This document shows positions 52,586 to 61,732 of a stretch of DNA of 64,000 nucleotides, piece after piece (the stretch's first letter is position 1; each line of letters begins with the position of its first letter). Under the pieces are notes generated by a model that was not told where the DNA came from, searched no databases, and saw only the letters and a program-made list of their open reading frames with translations. The position numbers and the translations under genes were made by a program. The stretch is from Vreelandella salicampi (GTDB lineage: Bacteria > Pseudomonadota > Gammaproteobacteria > Pseudomonadales > Halomonadaceae), in assembly GCF_013415105.1 (NCBI RefSeq), contig NZ_JACCDF010000010.1, positions 62,001 through 126,000 on the forward strand. The letters run 5' to 3'.

Positions 52586-53382
52586 CCCTGCCGACACTGC
52601 AAGACGCCACATTAAAGCTCGAGCATCGTATCGCGACGTTAACCCTAAACCGCCACGATGTACGTAACGCCCTAACCGGGACGGCGCTGGCTGACGATAT
52701 CGTGGCGGTGGCCGAGTGGGTCAACCGCTGCGACGACGTGTCAGTGCTGCTGATCACCGGCGCGGGCTCAGCGTTCTCTGCTGGTGGAAACGTTAAAGAC
52801 ATGGCCAACCGCAGGGGCGATTTTGCTGGCAATGTTGCCGAAGTGGCCGAGCGCTACCGGCGGGGTATTCAACGCATACCGCTAGCATTGCAAGATGTAG
52901 AGGCACCAATTATCGCGGCGGTTAATGGGCCGGCGATTGGTGCGGGGTTTGATCTGGCCAATATGGCAGATATCCGTATTGCCTCACGCAAGGCGAAGTT
53001 CGGCGAGACATTTCTTAATTTGGGGATCATTCCCGGCGATGGCGGTGCCTGGTTCATGCAGCGTTTGATTGGTTACCAGCGCGCGTTTGAACTCACGCTT
53101 TCAGGCCGCATCATTGATGCCGAAGAAGCCAAAGCCTATGGCATTGTGCTAGAAGTGGCAGAGCCTGACGCGCTGATGGAGGCGGCACGGGTGCATGCCG
53201 AGCGTATTGCCGCGCAGCCGCCCAACGCCACGCGGCTGACCAAACGGCTAATGAAAATGGCGCCCAATATGGAGCTGAAAGGCTTTCTTGACGTCTGCGC
53301 CACCTTCCAAGGCATGTGTCACAATGAACCGGAACATTTAGACGCCGTGAATAAAATGCTGGATAGCATGGCGAAAAAATAG
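52582..53382 (+). CDS. Enoyl-CoA hydratase/isomerase family protein (second)
   Basis: A 266-residue crotonase-fold protein with GAGSAFSAGGNVKDMANRRG, AAVNGPAIGAGFDLANMAD and KFGETFLNLGIIPGDGGAWF. The Glu in KFGETF and the oxyanion Gly residues are in place. It is coupled to the synthetase by a 4-bp overlap. It differs clearly from the first hydratase of the operon, so the two probably act on successive intermediates or one is an isomerase. Confidence 0.9.
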   Translation: MTLPTLQDATLKLEHRIATLTLNRHDVRNALTGTALADDIVAVAEWVNRCDDVSVLLITGAGSAFSAGGNVKDMANRRGDFAGNVAEVAERYRRGIQRIPLALQDVEAPIIAAVNGPAIGAGFDLANMADIRIASRKAKFGETFLNLGIIPGDGGAWFMQRLIGYQRAFELTLSGRIIDAEEAKAYGIVLEVAEPDALMEAARVHAERIAAQPPNATRLTKRLMKMAPNMELKGFLDVCATFQGMCHNEPEHLDAVNKMLDSMAKK

Positions 53383-53491
53383 GCGTTAAAAACGCGTATT
53401 TTCCCTGTGCGCTTTTCGTCAGTTTATGAATGAGCCGCTTGCGCGTATTATCGCAGGCGATGGTTTAATCAATTGACGAGGAGTGCCACGA

Positions 53492-54292
53492 ATGGAAGGG
53501 GTGAAACATATCGTCGCCGTTGCCTCGGGCAAGGGTGGCGTGGGTAAATCCACGGTAACGGTTAATTTAGCCCTAGCGCTTTCAGCGCAGGGTTACCGTG
53601 TGGGCGTGTTGGACGCCGATATTTACGGACCAAGCCAGGCCCAGATGCTCGGCGTGAAAGAAGGTGAGCGCCCGCAAGCTGCAGGGGAAGATAAGTTTTT
53701 CCCGCTTGAAGCCCATGGCATTCAGGCCATGTCGATGGCGTTTCTGGTTAACACCCGCGAGCCCATGGTATGGCGTGGCCCCATGGTCGTCGGTGCATTC
53801 CAACAGCTCTTAACCCAAACCCAGTGGGATAATCTTGATTTTCTGCTCATCGATATGCCACCTGGTACCGGTGATATTCAGCTAACACTTTCGCAGCGCG
53901 TACCGGTGTCTGGGGCTGTCATCGTCACCACACCGCAGGATATTGCGTTGCTGGATGCGCGCAAGGGCATCGAGATGTTCCGCAAGGTTAACGTGCCGGT
54001 GCTCGGCATTGTCGAGAATATGAGCACGTATCACTGTGAAAATTGCGGTCACGAAGCGCCCATTTTTGGTAGCGGTGGCGGCGAGCGGATTGCAGCCGAG
54101 TACGAAACCCAAGTGCTTGGTCGCTTGCCGCTGAGTTTGTCGATTCGTGAACTGGCGGATTCCGGCAACCCGAGTGTGATATCTGAGCCAGATAGCCCCG
54201 TGAGCCAGACGTTTGGTGAGATCGCCAAGCGTGTAGCAGCAGGTGTGGACGGCGCCGCCGAGCAAGGCCCGACGATTTCTTTTAGTGAGTGA
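53492..54292 (+). CDS. mrp: Iron-sulfur cluster carrier ATPase Mrp/ApbC
   Basis: A 266-residue P-loop ATPase with a deviant Walker A motif [10 protein letters not shown] at 12-21, [13 protein letters not shown], the segment [15 protein letters not shown], and the CxxC pair in [11 protein letters not shown] that binds the cluster at the dimer interface. It carries Fe-S clusters to target proteins. It lacks the N-terminal DUF59 domain of longer Mrp proteins. GAGGAG before 53492 decides this ATG over GTG at 53483. dcd starts 10 bp after the stop. Confidence 0.95.
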   Translation: MEGVKHIVAVASGKGGVGKSTVTVNLALALSAQGYRVGVLDADIYGPSQAQMLGVKEGERPQAAGEDKFFPLEAHGIQAMSMAFLVNTREPMVWRGPMVVGAFQQLLTQTQWDNLDFLLIDMPPGTGDIQLTLSQRVPVSGAVIVTTPQDIALLDARKGIEMFRKVNVPVLGIVENMSTYHCENCGHEAPIFGSGGGERIAAEYETQVLGRLPLSLSIRELADSGNPSVISEPDSPVSQTFGEIAKRVAAGVDGAAEQGPTISFSE

Positions 54293-54302
54293 TAGTAACG
54301 CA

Positions 54303-54869
54303 ATGAGCATTAAATCGGATAAATGGATTCGTCGCATGGCCGCCAGTGACGCCATGATTGAGCCTTTTGAAGCAGAACAGGTGCGCTACGTTGATGGCCA
54401 GCGCGTGATCTCGTACGGCACATCAAGCTATGGCTACGATGTGCGCTGCGCCGATGATTTTAAGGTGTTCACCAATATTCACTCGGCGGTGGTCGACCCG
54501 AAAGGGTTTGACGATAAGAGCTTTGTCGATGTGAAGGGGGATGTCTGCGTTATTCCGCCTAACTCTTTCGCGCTGGCGCGTACGGTGGAATATTTTCGTA
54601 TCCCGCGCAGCGTGCTGACCATTTGCTTGGGAAAATCGACTTACGCGCGTTGTGGGATTATCGTCAACGTGACGCCGCTTGAGCCCGAATGGGAAGGGCA
54701 CGTAACGCTGGAATTTTCCAATACCACCAACCTGCCAGCCAAAATCTACGCCAACGAAGGCGTGGCGCAAATGCTCTTTTTGGAATCCGATGAGATTTGT
54801 GAAACGTCCTATAAAGACCGGGGCGGTAAGTACATGGGCCAGCAGGGAGTGACACTCCCCCGAACCTAA
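54303..54869 (+). CDS. dcd: dCTP deaminase
   Basis: A 188-residue protein closely matching bacterial Dcd: [52 protein letters not shown], and [21 protein letters not shown] with the catalytic Arg and Glu. It deaminates dCTP to dUTP as the entry to dTMP synthesis. It is probably cotranscribed with mrp. Confidence 0.97.
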   Translation: MSIKSDKWIRRMAASDAMIEPFEAEQVRYVDGQRVISYGTSSYGYDVRCADDFKVFTNIHSAVVDPKGFDDKSFVDVKGDVCVIPPNSFALARTVEYFRIPRSVLTICLGKSTYARCGIIVNVTPLEPEWEGHVTLEFSNTTNLPAKIYANEGVAQMLFLESDEICETSYKDRGGKYMGQQGVTLPRT

Positions 54870-54883
54870 AAAGCAGGGCACAA

Positions 54884-54923
54884 AAAACGGCGCTTGGCGT
54901 ACAAACGCTCAAGCGCCGTTTTG
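54884..54923. terminator. Bidirectional terminator between dcd and purN
   Basis: Arms AAAACGGCGCTTG and CAAGCGCCGTTTT, with inner GCGT/ACGC, have A and T runs on both sides, so it can serve both converging genes. Confidence 0.85.
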
Positions 54924-54931
54924 CGTTTGGC

Positions 54932-55675
54932 TTAGGCGTGATCGTCGAGTTCGTCAAGCTCCTCAGCGGCGTCTTCGTGGCTTAAGCGGAGGCCCTGAGG
55001 TGGCAACGCGGTGCCGTCCAGTGTGGCCCCTGTCCCGCTGTATTGTAGGCGGCCGTTTAAAAACCAGCCGACCGCAATGGGGTAGATCAAGTGCTCGCGG
55101 GCGTGGACTTTTTCTTTTAGCGTCTCAATGGTGTCATCGGCGCTAACCTTGAGGGCGGCCTGAATCACCACCGGACCGCCGTCGAGCTCTTCGGTCACAA
55201 AATGAACGCTGCAGCCATGCTCTGACACGCCATCGGCGAGCGCTTGAGCGTGGGTATTTAGGCCCCGGTAGGCGGGCAGCAGCGACGGGTGGATATTGAG
55301 CATTCGCCCGAGAAAACGCTGCACAAAGCGCGGTGTCAGGATGCGCATAAAACCGGCGAGCACAATGAGGTCGGGCTCGTGACGCTCGATGACCTTGATC
55401 AACGCCCCGTCGTAAGCCTCGCGGCTATCGTATTCGCGATGCGGTAGAGCCACCGCATCGATGCCGGCGTCGCGGGCGCGCTTTAGTCCATAGGCATCCG
55501 CCTCGTTAGAGATAACCGCAACGATCTCACCGCCCAACCGGTCGTGGGATTGCGCTTCGATCAACGCTTGCAAGTTACTGCCGCTACCGGAAAGCAGCAC
55601 CACAATGCGGCGTGCGTCCGTGGCTTCGGGTTCTATCTCTTTTAACGTATCGCTGGTGTAATCGGTGCTGCTCAT
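54932..55675 (-). CDS. purN: Phosphoribosylglycinamide formyltransferase
   Basis: A 247-residue enzyme. The phosphate loop is [15 protein letters not shown], the catalytic Asn-His are in [19 protein letters not shown], and the Asp is in [11 protein letters not shown]. It uses 10-formyl-THF in the third step of purine synthesis. It carries an extra acidic N-terminus (about 22 residues) and an acidic tail compared with the 212-residue E. coli enzyme, which may be a halophile feature. It overlaps purM by 4 bp. Confidence 0.96.
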   Translation of the reverse strand: MSSTDYTSDTLKEIEPEATDARRIVVLLSGSGSNLQALIEAQSHDRLGGEIVAVISNEADAYGLKRARDAGIDAVALPHREYDSREAYDGALIKVIERHEPDLIVLAGFMRILTPRFVQRFLGRMLNIHPSLLPAYRGLNTHAQALADGVSEHGCSVHFVTEELDGGPVVIQAALKVSADDTIETLKEKVHAREHLIYPIAVGWFLNGRLQYSGTGATLDGTALPPQGLRLSHEDAAEELDELDDHA

Positions 55676-56739
55676 GCGGGAAGATTCTCCAACGTCACGG
55701 CGTCACCTTCACGTGGTACGATGTTGCCCAAGGTGTAAACCGTTTCGCCTTGCGCTTGCAGGTGCGCGCGGGCTTTGTCGGCGTGAGCCGGCGGGACAAC
55801 GATCACCATGCCGATACCGCAGTTGAGCACCCGGTGCATTTCAGTTTCGTCAACGTTGCCTTGGGCTTTCAACCAGTTGAAGACATCAGGGCGTTGCCAG
55901 CTGGCGATATCGATGTGCGCGGCTAAATGCTCGGGTAGCACGCGTGGAATGTTTTCCAACAACCCACCGCCGGTAATATGCGACAAGGCATGGACGGGCG
56001 TATCCGTTTCGCGCATTAGAGATAGCAATGGCTTGACATAGATGCGCGTTGGCGCCATCAGCGCTTCGCTTAGCGGCTTGCCATCGATGGCGGTGTCGAG
56101 CGGCGCCTCACTCACCTCAAGAATTTTGCGAATCAGCGAATAGCCGTTGGAGTGCGGTCCCGACGAAGCCAACCCTAATAGCACGTCACCGTCGCTGACG
56201 TTACTGCCGTCCAAGATGTTCGCTTTCTCGACGACACCCACGCAGAAGCCGGCGAGATCGTAATCGTCACCTTCGTACATGCCCGGCATTTCGGCTGTTT
56301 CACCGCCAACAAGCGCGCAGCCTGCTTGCTCGCAACCGGCACCGATGCCTTCGACGACGTCGGCGGCGATATCCACGTTGAGCTTTCCCGTGGCATAGTA
56401 GTCAAGAAAGAGCAGTGGCTCGGCACCGGCAACAATCAGATCGTTAACGCACATGGCGACAAGGTCGATGCCGATGGTGTCGTGTTTGCCAAGGTCCATC
56501 GCTAGGCGTAATTTTGTGCCCACGCCGTCGGTGCCCGATACCAACACCGGCTCTTTATAGTTTTTGGGAAGCTCACACAGGGCGCCAAAACCACCGAGGC
56601 CTCCCATTACCTCTGGGCGCGAGGTACGCTTGGCTACGTGCTTAATGCGGTCAACAAGGGCGTTACCCGCGTCAATGTCAACGCCCGCATCCTTGTAGCT
56701 TAGCGAGGGCTTGGTGGATGAATAGGGGGTCTCGGTCAT
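55672..56739 (-). CDS. purM: Phosphoribosylformylglycinamidine cyclo-ligase
   Basis: A 355-residue AIR synthetase with [62 protein letters not shown] and the C-terminal [10 protein letters not shown]. It closes the imidazole ring in purine synthesis. The ATG at 56739 is where family members begin; the longer frame extends into the promoter. purM-purN facing perM-hda is the usual gammaproteobacterial layout. Confidence 0.97.
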   Translation of the reverse strand: MTETPYSSTKPSLSYKDAGVDIDAGNALVDRIKHVAKRTSRPEVMGGLGGFGALCELPKNYKEPVLVSGTDGVGTKLRLAMDLGKHDTIGIDLVAMCVNDLIVAGAEPLLFLDYYATGKLNVDIAADVVEGIGAGCEQAGCALVGGETAEMPGMYEGDDYDLAGFCVGVVEKANILDGSNVSDGDVLLGLASSGPHSNGYSLIRKILEVSEAPLDTAIDGKPLSEALMAPTRIYVKPLLSLMRETDTPVHALSHITGGGLLENIPRVLPEHLAAHIDIASWQRPDVFNWLKAQGNVDETEMHRVLNCGIGMVIVVPPAHADKARAHLQAQGETVYTLGNIVPREGDAVTLENLPA

Positions 56740-56915
56740 AGCAGATCCTGTGGTGCAAAAAATATCGATGAAAGTAACGATGCTAATGCTGGCGGATAGC
56801 CAGCGCCGATGCGGTAACAGGCCGAATTGTAACACCCAGCGGCGTTAGTCGCATCGCTACAAGCAGCGTAACACGACAGGCTAACCAGCCTTTTGGTTCA
56901 TGGAGGAGTCGCTGA

Positions 56916-58034
56916 ATGCGTCATTCTTGGTGGGGAATCCTGCTGTTGGTGGTCATCGCAGGGTTTATCTATTTGCTCGATGCGGTCCTAATGCCGTTTG
57001 TGACCGGCATGATTCTAGCCTATCTGGCCGATCCGATGGCTAATCACTTTGAACGCTGGGGGATGAAGCGCCCTCTGGCTGTGACGAGTGTCTTTTTGGT
57101 GCTCTCGCTGATTCTGATCGTGAGTTTGCTGATTGTGGTGCCGCTGATTATTCAGCAGGTGAAAGAGTTAGGTGAAGCGCTTCCGGCCATTTTGCAATGG
57201 GTAGAAGTCACGCTTGCCCCTCAGCTGCAAGCGTGGACAGGCTACGACTTGCAAGCGGAAGTAGCGAATCTGCGCGAAATCCTGGTCCAGAACTGGCGTG
57301 ATGCCGGGGGCTACTTAGCGCAGGCGCTTGGGCAGGTGGGGCGCTCTAGTATGGCACTGGTCTCTTGGGTGACGTATGTGGCTTTGGTCCCCGTTGTGAC
57401 ATTTTATTTACTGCTTGACTGGGACCGGTTAATTGACAATGTCGCCAACCTGATTCCCCGACAGTGGGTCGAAGATACCTATCGGTTGGTCGCCCGCTGC
57501 GATGAAGTGCTTTCGGCCTTTTTGCGTGGGCAACTGCTGGTAATGCTGTGCTTGGGCATCATATACGCGCTGGGGCTGAGTTTGATGGGGCTGAACTTCG
57601 GCCTTTTGATCGGTTTTATTTCCGGGATAGCCAGCATCGTGCCATTCTTAGGCTTTATCGTCGGGATGAGCATTGCGCTAGTCGTGGCACTGTTTCAGAT
57701 GGGCACCGTTTGGGCGATCTTGGGCGTCATTGTGGTGTTTTCCATTGGCCAGGTGATCGAAAGTGTTGTGCTTCAGCCTAAGCTTTTAGGTGACAAAATT
57801 GGTCTGCATCCCGTGGCGGTGATTTTTGCCGTGTTGGCAGGAGGGGAGCTGTTTGGCTTTATCGGCGTATTGTTGGCATTGCCCGCTGCGGCGGTGATCA
57901 TGGTGCTCTTACGCGAAGCGTTTGATCGCTACAAAGCCAGCTCGCTATATGATGCCGAAGCGGTGTCCGAAAGTGCAGCCTCAGAGCAGCACAAACTCAA
58001 TCAGGATCTTTATGACGATAGGGGGACACCATGA
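56916..58034 (+). CDS. perM: AI-2E/PerM family transporter
   Basis: A 372-residue protein with about eight helices. Typical segments are MPFVTGMILAYLADPMANHF, TYVALVPVVTFYLLLDWDRL, and GQVIESVVLQPKLLGDKIGL. Family members were named for AI-2 export or permease roles; others act as sodium/proton antiporters in halophiles. The substrate is uncertain. GGAGGAG precedes the ATG, and the stop overlaps hda by 4 bp. Confidence 0.9.
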   Translation: MRHSWWGILLLVVIAGFIYLLDAVLMPFVTGMILAYLADPMANHFERWGMKRPLAVTSVFLVLSLILIVSLLIVVPLIIQQVKELGEALPAILQWVEVTLAPQLQAWTGYDLQAEVANLREILVQNWRDAGGYLAQALGQVGRSSMALVSWVTYVALVPVVTFYLLLDWDRLIDNVANLIPRQWVEDTYRLVARCDEVLSAFLRGQLLVMLCLGIIYALGLSLMGLNFGLLIGFISGIASIVPFLGFIVGMSIALVVALFQMGTVWAILGVIVVFSIGQVIESVVLQPKLLGDKIGLHPVAVIFAVLAGGELFGFIGVLLALPAAAVIMVLLREAFDRYKASSLYDAEAVSESAASEQHKLNQDLYDDRGTP

Positions 58035-58735
58035 GCCGAGTGCCGGCACAGTTACCCTTAGGCGTCGGGTTGCGCGATGATGCCACCTTCGAGAACTATT
58101 ATACCAGTGCGGCTAACGCAGCGCTGGTGCAAGCATTGGTGAGCCAAATAGCGTCTCAAGGTGAGCCGTATTTGTTCCTATGGGGTAGTTCTGGTAGCGG
58201 TAAAAGTCACCTGCTGCAAGCGGCGTGTCACGCCGCATCGGATCACGATAAGCGCGCGCTCTATTTACCCTTGGCGGATTTAGGCCACTTTCCGCCGCTA
58301 ATGCTAGAAGAGATTGAACGCTTAGACGTGGTCATGATCGACGACCTTGAGTGCGTCGTCGGGCGTAAGCGCTGGGAAGAGGGGTTATTCCACGCATTTA
58401 ACCGCTTACGCGATGCGGGTAAATGCTTAGTGATTGCCGCGAACGCAGCACCGCGGCAGCTACCGGTTGTACTGCCGGATCTTGCCTCGCGGCTGACGTG
58501 GGGCGTGACGTTTCATATTCATCCTTTGGATGATGATGAGCGCCTAGGTGCGTTAAAACTACGAGCGAAAAGCCGAGGAATGCAGCTACCTAACGATGTA
58601 GGACGCTATATTTTGCACCGCGGGCCGCGTGAGCTTAGCGAGCTATGCCGTGCTTTGGAAACGCTGGATCAAGCCTCGCTGTCAGCAAAGCGTAAACTGA
58701 CCATCCCATTTGTGAAGCAAGCGCTAGGCTGGTAA
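58031..58735 (+). CDS. hda: DnaA regulatory inactivator Hda
   Basis: A 234-residue AAA+ protein related to the DnaA ATPase domain. An N-terminal clamp-binding motif AQLPLGVGL (about 6-14), Walker A GSSGSGKSH at 52-60, Walker B VVMIDDLECV and the arginine-finger region PDLASRLTWG are all visible. Bound to the sliding clamp, it promotes ATP hydrolysis by DnaA and so limits re-initiation. The perM-hda pair is translationally coupled. Confidence 0.95.
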   Translation: MSRVPAQLPLGVGLRDDATFENYYTSAANAALVQALVSQIASQGEPYLFLWGSSGSGKSHLLQAACHAASDHDKRALYLPLADLGHFPPLMLEEIERLDVVMIDDLECVVGRKRWEEGLFHAFNRLRDAGKCLVIAANAAPRQLPVVLPDLASRLTWGVTFHIHPLDDDERLGALKLRAKSRGMQLPNDVGRYILHRGPRELSELCRALETLDQASLSAKRKLTIPFVKQALGW

Positions 58736-58743
58736 ACAGGCAT

Positions 58744-58779
58744 AAAAAAACCGCCAATGGCAAGCCACTGGCGGTTTTG
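58744..58779. terminator. Bidirectional terminator between hda and the phasin gene
   Basis: Stem CCGCCAATGG/CCACTGGCGG (one mismatch) with loop CAAG, with seven A before and TTTT after. Confidence 0.85.
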
Positions 58780-58800
58780 AAAAAGCGCGGTGCTTGAAGA

Positions 58801-59175
58801 TTAAGCCGTTTTGCTCATCTTGGTTGCCGTTTCTTGCGCTTGTTTGACGTTATCTTCGGTCAGCTTCTGGCTCTTCTGGATGAAGTCTTGCTGCAATCCG
58901 ACAACTTTATCTGTATCGCCTTTAACACGCTCAGCCAGTTCTTTAGCGACTTTTTGCTGGCCTTCCATGTAAGAACGCAGACCTTCAGCGTCTTTAACGT
59001 CCATGAAGCTGCGCGCTTGAGCAATGCTGGTGTCGACGTAGGCTTTGCCTGCGTCAAGCTGGGCATTAAACATCTTTTCGGCGAAATCGACATTCAGTGC
59101 GGCAAAAGCGCGAGCCGGTGCCATGAACATGTTGTCGAACTGCTGAGTCATTTCGTTAGTGTTAATAGTGCGCAT
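58801..59175 (-). CDS. phaP: Phasin family protein
   Basis: A 124-residue, mostly helical amphipathic protein matching phasin_2: FDNMFMAPARAFAALNVDFA, FNAQLDAGKAYVDTSIAQAR, and a coiled-coil tail (about 70-120). Phasins coat polyhydroxyalkanoate granules, common carbon stores in halomonads. No pha synthase lies in this window. AGGAGGG precedes the ATG. Confidence 0.88.
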   Translation of the reverse strand: MRTINTNEMTQQFDNMFMAPARAFAALNVDFAEKMFNAQLDAGKAYVDTSIAQARSFMDVKDAEGLRSYMEGQQKVAKELAERVKGDTDKVVGLQQDFIQKSQKLTEDNVKQAQETATKMSKTA

Positions 59176-59432
59176 GATAAACCCTCCTAGGGTGATCGTT
59201 GTGGTGGTAATGCGAAGACCGTTGGTGTGAATATCTATGCAATCTTCGTCATGTTGCGTTGCAGTATAGATGCTGTTTTTGTGCAGTGCAACATTATTAG
59301 TGGTGCGATTTTAAATAACCGGATAAGAGGCGAGGCCTGAGTCGCGTATGGCGCATTTGCTTACTCGGGTAAGGGCGTTAGGCTGAAGAGTAACTAACGA
59401 CTGTTCGTTTCATTAATGAAAAGGAGAGCATC

Positions 59433-60809
59433 ATGTCGACACGCATCGAACGCGATAGTATGGGCGAGTTAAGTGTCCCCACCAAGGCGCTTTACGGCGC
59501 CCAGACCCAGCGCGCGGTGAATAATTTCCCGGTATCGCACCAGCCAATGCCGCCTGCGTTTATCCATGCTATTGCGCGCATCAAGCTCGCCGCAGCCGAT
59601 ACCAATCATGCCTTGGGTTTGCTCGATGAGGCGCGTGCCACTGCCATTAAAAACGCGGCTCAAGAGGTAATCGACGGCAAGCACGATGCTCACTTTCCGG
59701 TGGATGTTTTCCAGACCGGCTCTGGCACATCGAGCAATATGAACGTCAACGAGGTCTTAGCCAACCTCGCCAGCCGGGCAGGGGTCGAGGTACTGCCAAA
59801 TGATCACGTCAATATGGGGCAATCGAGTAACGATGTGGTCCCGACAGCGATTCATGTTTCCGCGGCAATTGGCGTAGATAGCGTGCTACTACCTGCGCTA
59901 ACGCACCTGCGCGAGGTGATTGCTCGGCGTGCTAGCGAGCTAGAGGACGTGGTGAAAACGGGGCGTACGCACCTAATGGACGCCATGCCGTTAACCATGG
60001 CGCAGGAGCTTGGCGGCTGGGTAAGTCAGTTGGATCAAGCGATTGAGCGTATTGAGGGCGCGATGACGCGCCTTCAACGCTTGGCGCAAGGTGGAACGGC
60101 AGTTGGTACCGGTATTAATGCGCCGGACGAATTTGGCGCTAGAATGGCCGAGCACTTGAGTGATCAAACCGGTCTTAGCTTTGTGCCTAACGATAGCTTT
60201 TTTGCCAGCCTCTCATCGCAGGATGCGGCCGTCGAACTCTCCGGCCAGCTTAAAGGTTTGGCCTGTGTGGTGATGAAGATTGCCAACGACTTACGCTGGA
60301 TGAATTCCGGCCCTCTTGCCGGGCTTGGCGAGATTGAGCTTGAGGCGCTGCAACCCGGCAGCTCGATTATGCCGGGCAAAGTGAACCCGGTCATTCCTGA
60401 GTCCGCAGCGCAAACAGCAGCGCAAGTGATTGGTTTGGATACGGCGATTACCGTTGCCGGGCAGAGCGGTAACTTCCAGCTGAATGTGATGTTGCCGTTG
60501 GTGGCCTCGAATTTGCTGACGTCTGTCACGCTGATGAGCAATACGGCACGCTTGTTGGCGGATCGAGCGATTGCAACATTTAACGTGCGGGAAGATCAGT
60601 TGAGCGAGCCGTTGGCGCGTAATCCCATTTTGGTTACGGCCCTTAACGGTGTCATCGGGTACAACGCGGCGGCGGCAATCGCTAAAAAAGCGTATCAGGC
60701 CGGGCGACCGATTATCGACGTTGCCGAGGAAGAAACGGAGCTTGATCGACCAACGCTTGAACGCTTACTGAACCCGAAAAAACTCACCGAGGGGGGTGTG
60801 CCGGAGTGA
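59433..60809 (+). CDS. fumC: Fumarate hydratase class II
   Basis: A 458-residue enzyme of the fumarase/aspartase superfamily: ERDSMGELSVPTKALYGAQT, TGSGTSSNMNVNEVLANLAS, KTGRTHLMDAMPLTMAQELG and the signature GSSIMPGKVNPVIPE. It interconverts fumarate and malate; class II is iron-free and oxygen-stable. AAAGGAGAG precedes the ATG. TGRTHLMDA rather than an aspartase pattern supports fumarase. Confidence 0.96.
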   Translation: MSTRIERDSMGELSVPTKALYGAQTQRAVNNFPVSHQPMPPAFIHAIARIKLAAADTNHALGLLDEARATAIKNAAQEVIDGKHDAHFPVDVFQTGSGTSSNMNVNEVLANLASRAGVEVLPNDHVNMGQSSNDVVPTAIHVSAAIGVDSVLLPALTHLREVIARRASELEDVVKTGRTHLMDAMPLTMAQELGGWVSQLDQAIERIEGAMTRLQRLAQGGTAVGTGINAPDEFGARMAEHLSDQTGLSFVPNDSFFASLSSQDAAVELSGQLKGLACVVMKIANDLRWMNSGPLAGLGEIELEALQPGSSIMPGKVNPVIPESAAQTAAQVIGLDTAITVAGQSGNFQLNVMLPLVASNLLTSVTLMSNTARLLADRAIATFNVREDQLSEPLARNPILVTALNGVIGYNAAAAIAKKAYQAGRPIIDVAEEETELDRPTLERLLNPKKLTEGGVPE

Positions 60810-60854
60810 GCTTGCTACACACAGGTGCTTTATGGCGACGCTAGTGCAAAATGC

Positions 60855-60882
60855 TTGCATTTCAGTCATAAAGCCGTAGAAT
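60855..60882 (+). promoter_or_regulatory. Predicted sigma-70 promoter of the tRNA-Val genes
   Basis: TTGCAT at 60855-60860 and TAGAAT at 60877-60882 are spaced 16 bp apart, 22 bp before the first tRNA. Confidence 0.6.
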
Positions 60883-60903
60883 ACGCATCCGTTGTGGAGC
60901 GGC

Positions 60904-60980
60904 AGGACCATAGCTCAGTTGGTTAGAGCGCCACGTTGACATCGTGGAGGTCGGCGGTTCAAATCCGCCTGGTCCTACCA
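60904..60980 (+). tRNA. tRNA-Val(GAC)
   Basis: 77 nt. The acceptor stem AGGACCA pairs with TGGTCCT, the D-arm is AGCTCAGTTGGTTAGAGC, the anticodon arm CCACG-TTGACAT-CGTGG has anticodon GAC, and the T-arm is GGCGGTTCAAATCCGCC. CCA is encoded. It is identical to the second copy. Confidence 0.96.
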
Positions 60981-61027
60981 ATAAATTAATAGTATTCCGC
61001 AGCTTAGTCAGTTTACTACCCGTTTCC

Positions 61028-61104
61028 AGGACCATAGCTCAGTTGGTTAGAGCGCCACGTTGACATCGTGGAGGTCGGCGGTTCAAATCCGCCTGGTCCT
61101 ACCA
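61028..61104 (+). tRNA. tRNA-Val(GAC), second copy
   Basis: 77 nt, identical to the first copy 47 bp upstream, with encoded CCA. Both are probably processed from one transcript ending at the hairpin at 61110. Confidence 0.96.
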
Positions 61105-61109
61105 AAATA

Positions 61110-61142
61110 ACGCCCCATACGCTAATCGTATGGGGCGTTTTT
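61110..61142 (+). terminator. Terminator of the tRNA operon
   Basis: Perfect stem ACGCCCCATACG/CGTATGGGGCGT with loop CTAAT, followed by a T run. Confidence 0.9.
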
Positions 61143-61181
61143 GTTTTTGGGGTTTAACTGCCCAGCGCTTTGTCATAACGC

Positions 61182-61658
61182 TCAGCAAAAACGGGGAAGC
61201 TCTGTGCGCTGGGTAAAGATGGCCACGAGGGACTCAAGGCCCGCTTGGTCCGCCGCGCTGAAGCGCGTTGGCTGGGGGCTGTCGAGATCGAATACGCCCC
61301 AAAGCGCATCGCCTGACATAATGGGTATCACAAGTTCGGCGCGCGAGTTAGCGTCGCAGGCGATGTGATCGGCTACGGCGTGAACGTCATCCACTCGCTG
61401 GGTTTGCCCGCTGCGTGCTGCGGCGCCACAAACCCCCTTGCTGAATGGAATGGGATGGCACGCCGGCTTGCCTTGAAACGGGCCAAGGGAGAGCACTTCA
61501 GCCTCACGTTGTAGATAAAGCCCCACCCAGTTGAGTTCGGGGATTTGCTCAAAAACAAACGCACTGAGCTGAGCGCTATTGGTGAGCCAGTCGCGGGTAT
61601 CTAGCAGGGCGTGGAGTTGTTTGCCCAGTAAAGCGTAATCGATAGGTGGTTGCGTCAT
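61182..61658 (-). CDS. msrC: Free methionine-R-sulfoxide reductase (GAF domain)
   Basis: A 158-residue GAF protein with the fRMsr pattern: ELNWVGLYL, LGPFQGKPACHPIPFSKGVC, RVDDVHAVADHIACDANSRA and ELVIPIM. The three Cys residues (in KPAC, GVC and IAC) are those used for catalysis and resolution. It reduces free methionine-R-sulfoxide. The ATG at 61658 begins the family N-terminus. Next to methionine-import genes the role fits well. Confidence 0.93.
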   Translation of the reverse strand: MTQPPIDYALLGKQLHALLDTRDWLTNSAQLSAFVFEQIPELNWVGLYLQREAEVLSLGPFQGKPACHPIPFSKGVCGAAARSGQTQRVDDVHAVADHIACDANSRAELVIPIMSGDALWGVFDLDSPQPTRFSAADQAGLESLVAIFTQRTELPRFC

Positions 61659-61732
61659 CTCGTGTCCTGATAACACATCAGGCCGGCGTAAGCCAGCCTG
61701 ATGGTCGTTCTTGAAGTCGAAGTGCTTTGCGC

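Noticed and set aside
61676..61703. Hairpin CATCAGGC/GCCTGATG downstream of metQ
   Set aside because: The stem is good but no T run follows on the metQ strand, so a terminator call is not secure.
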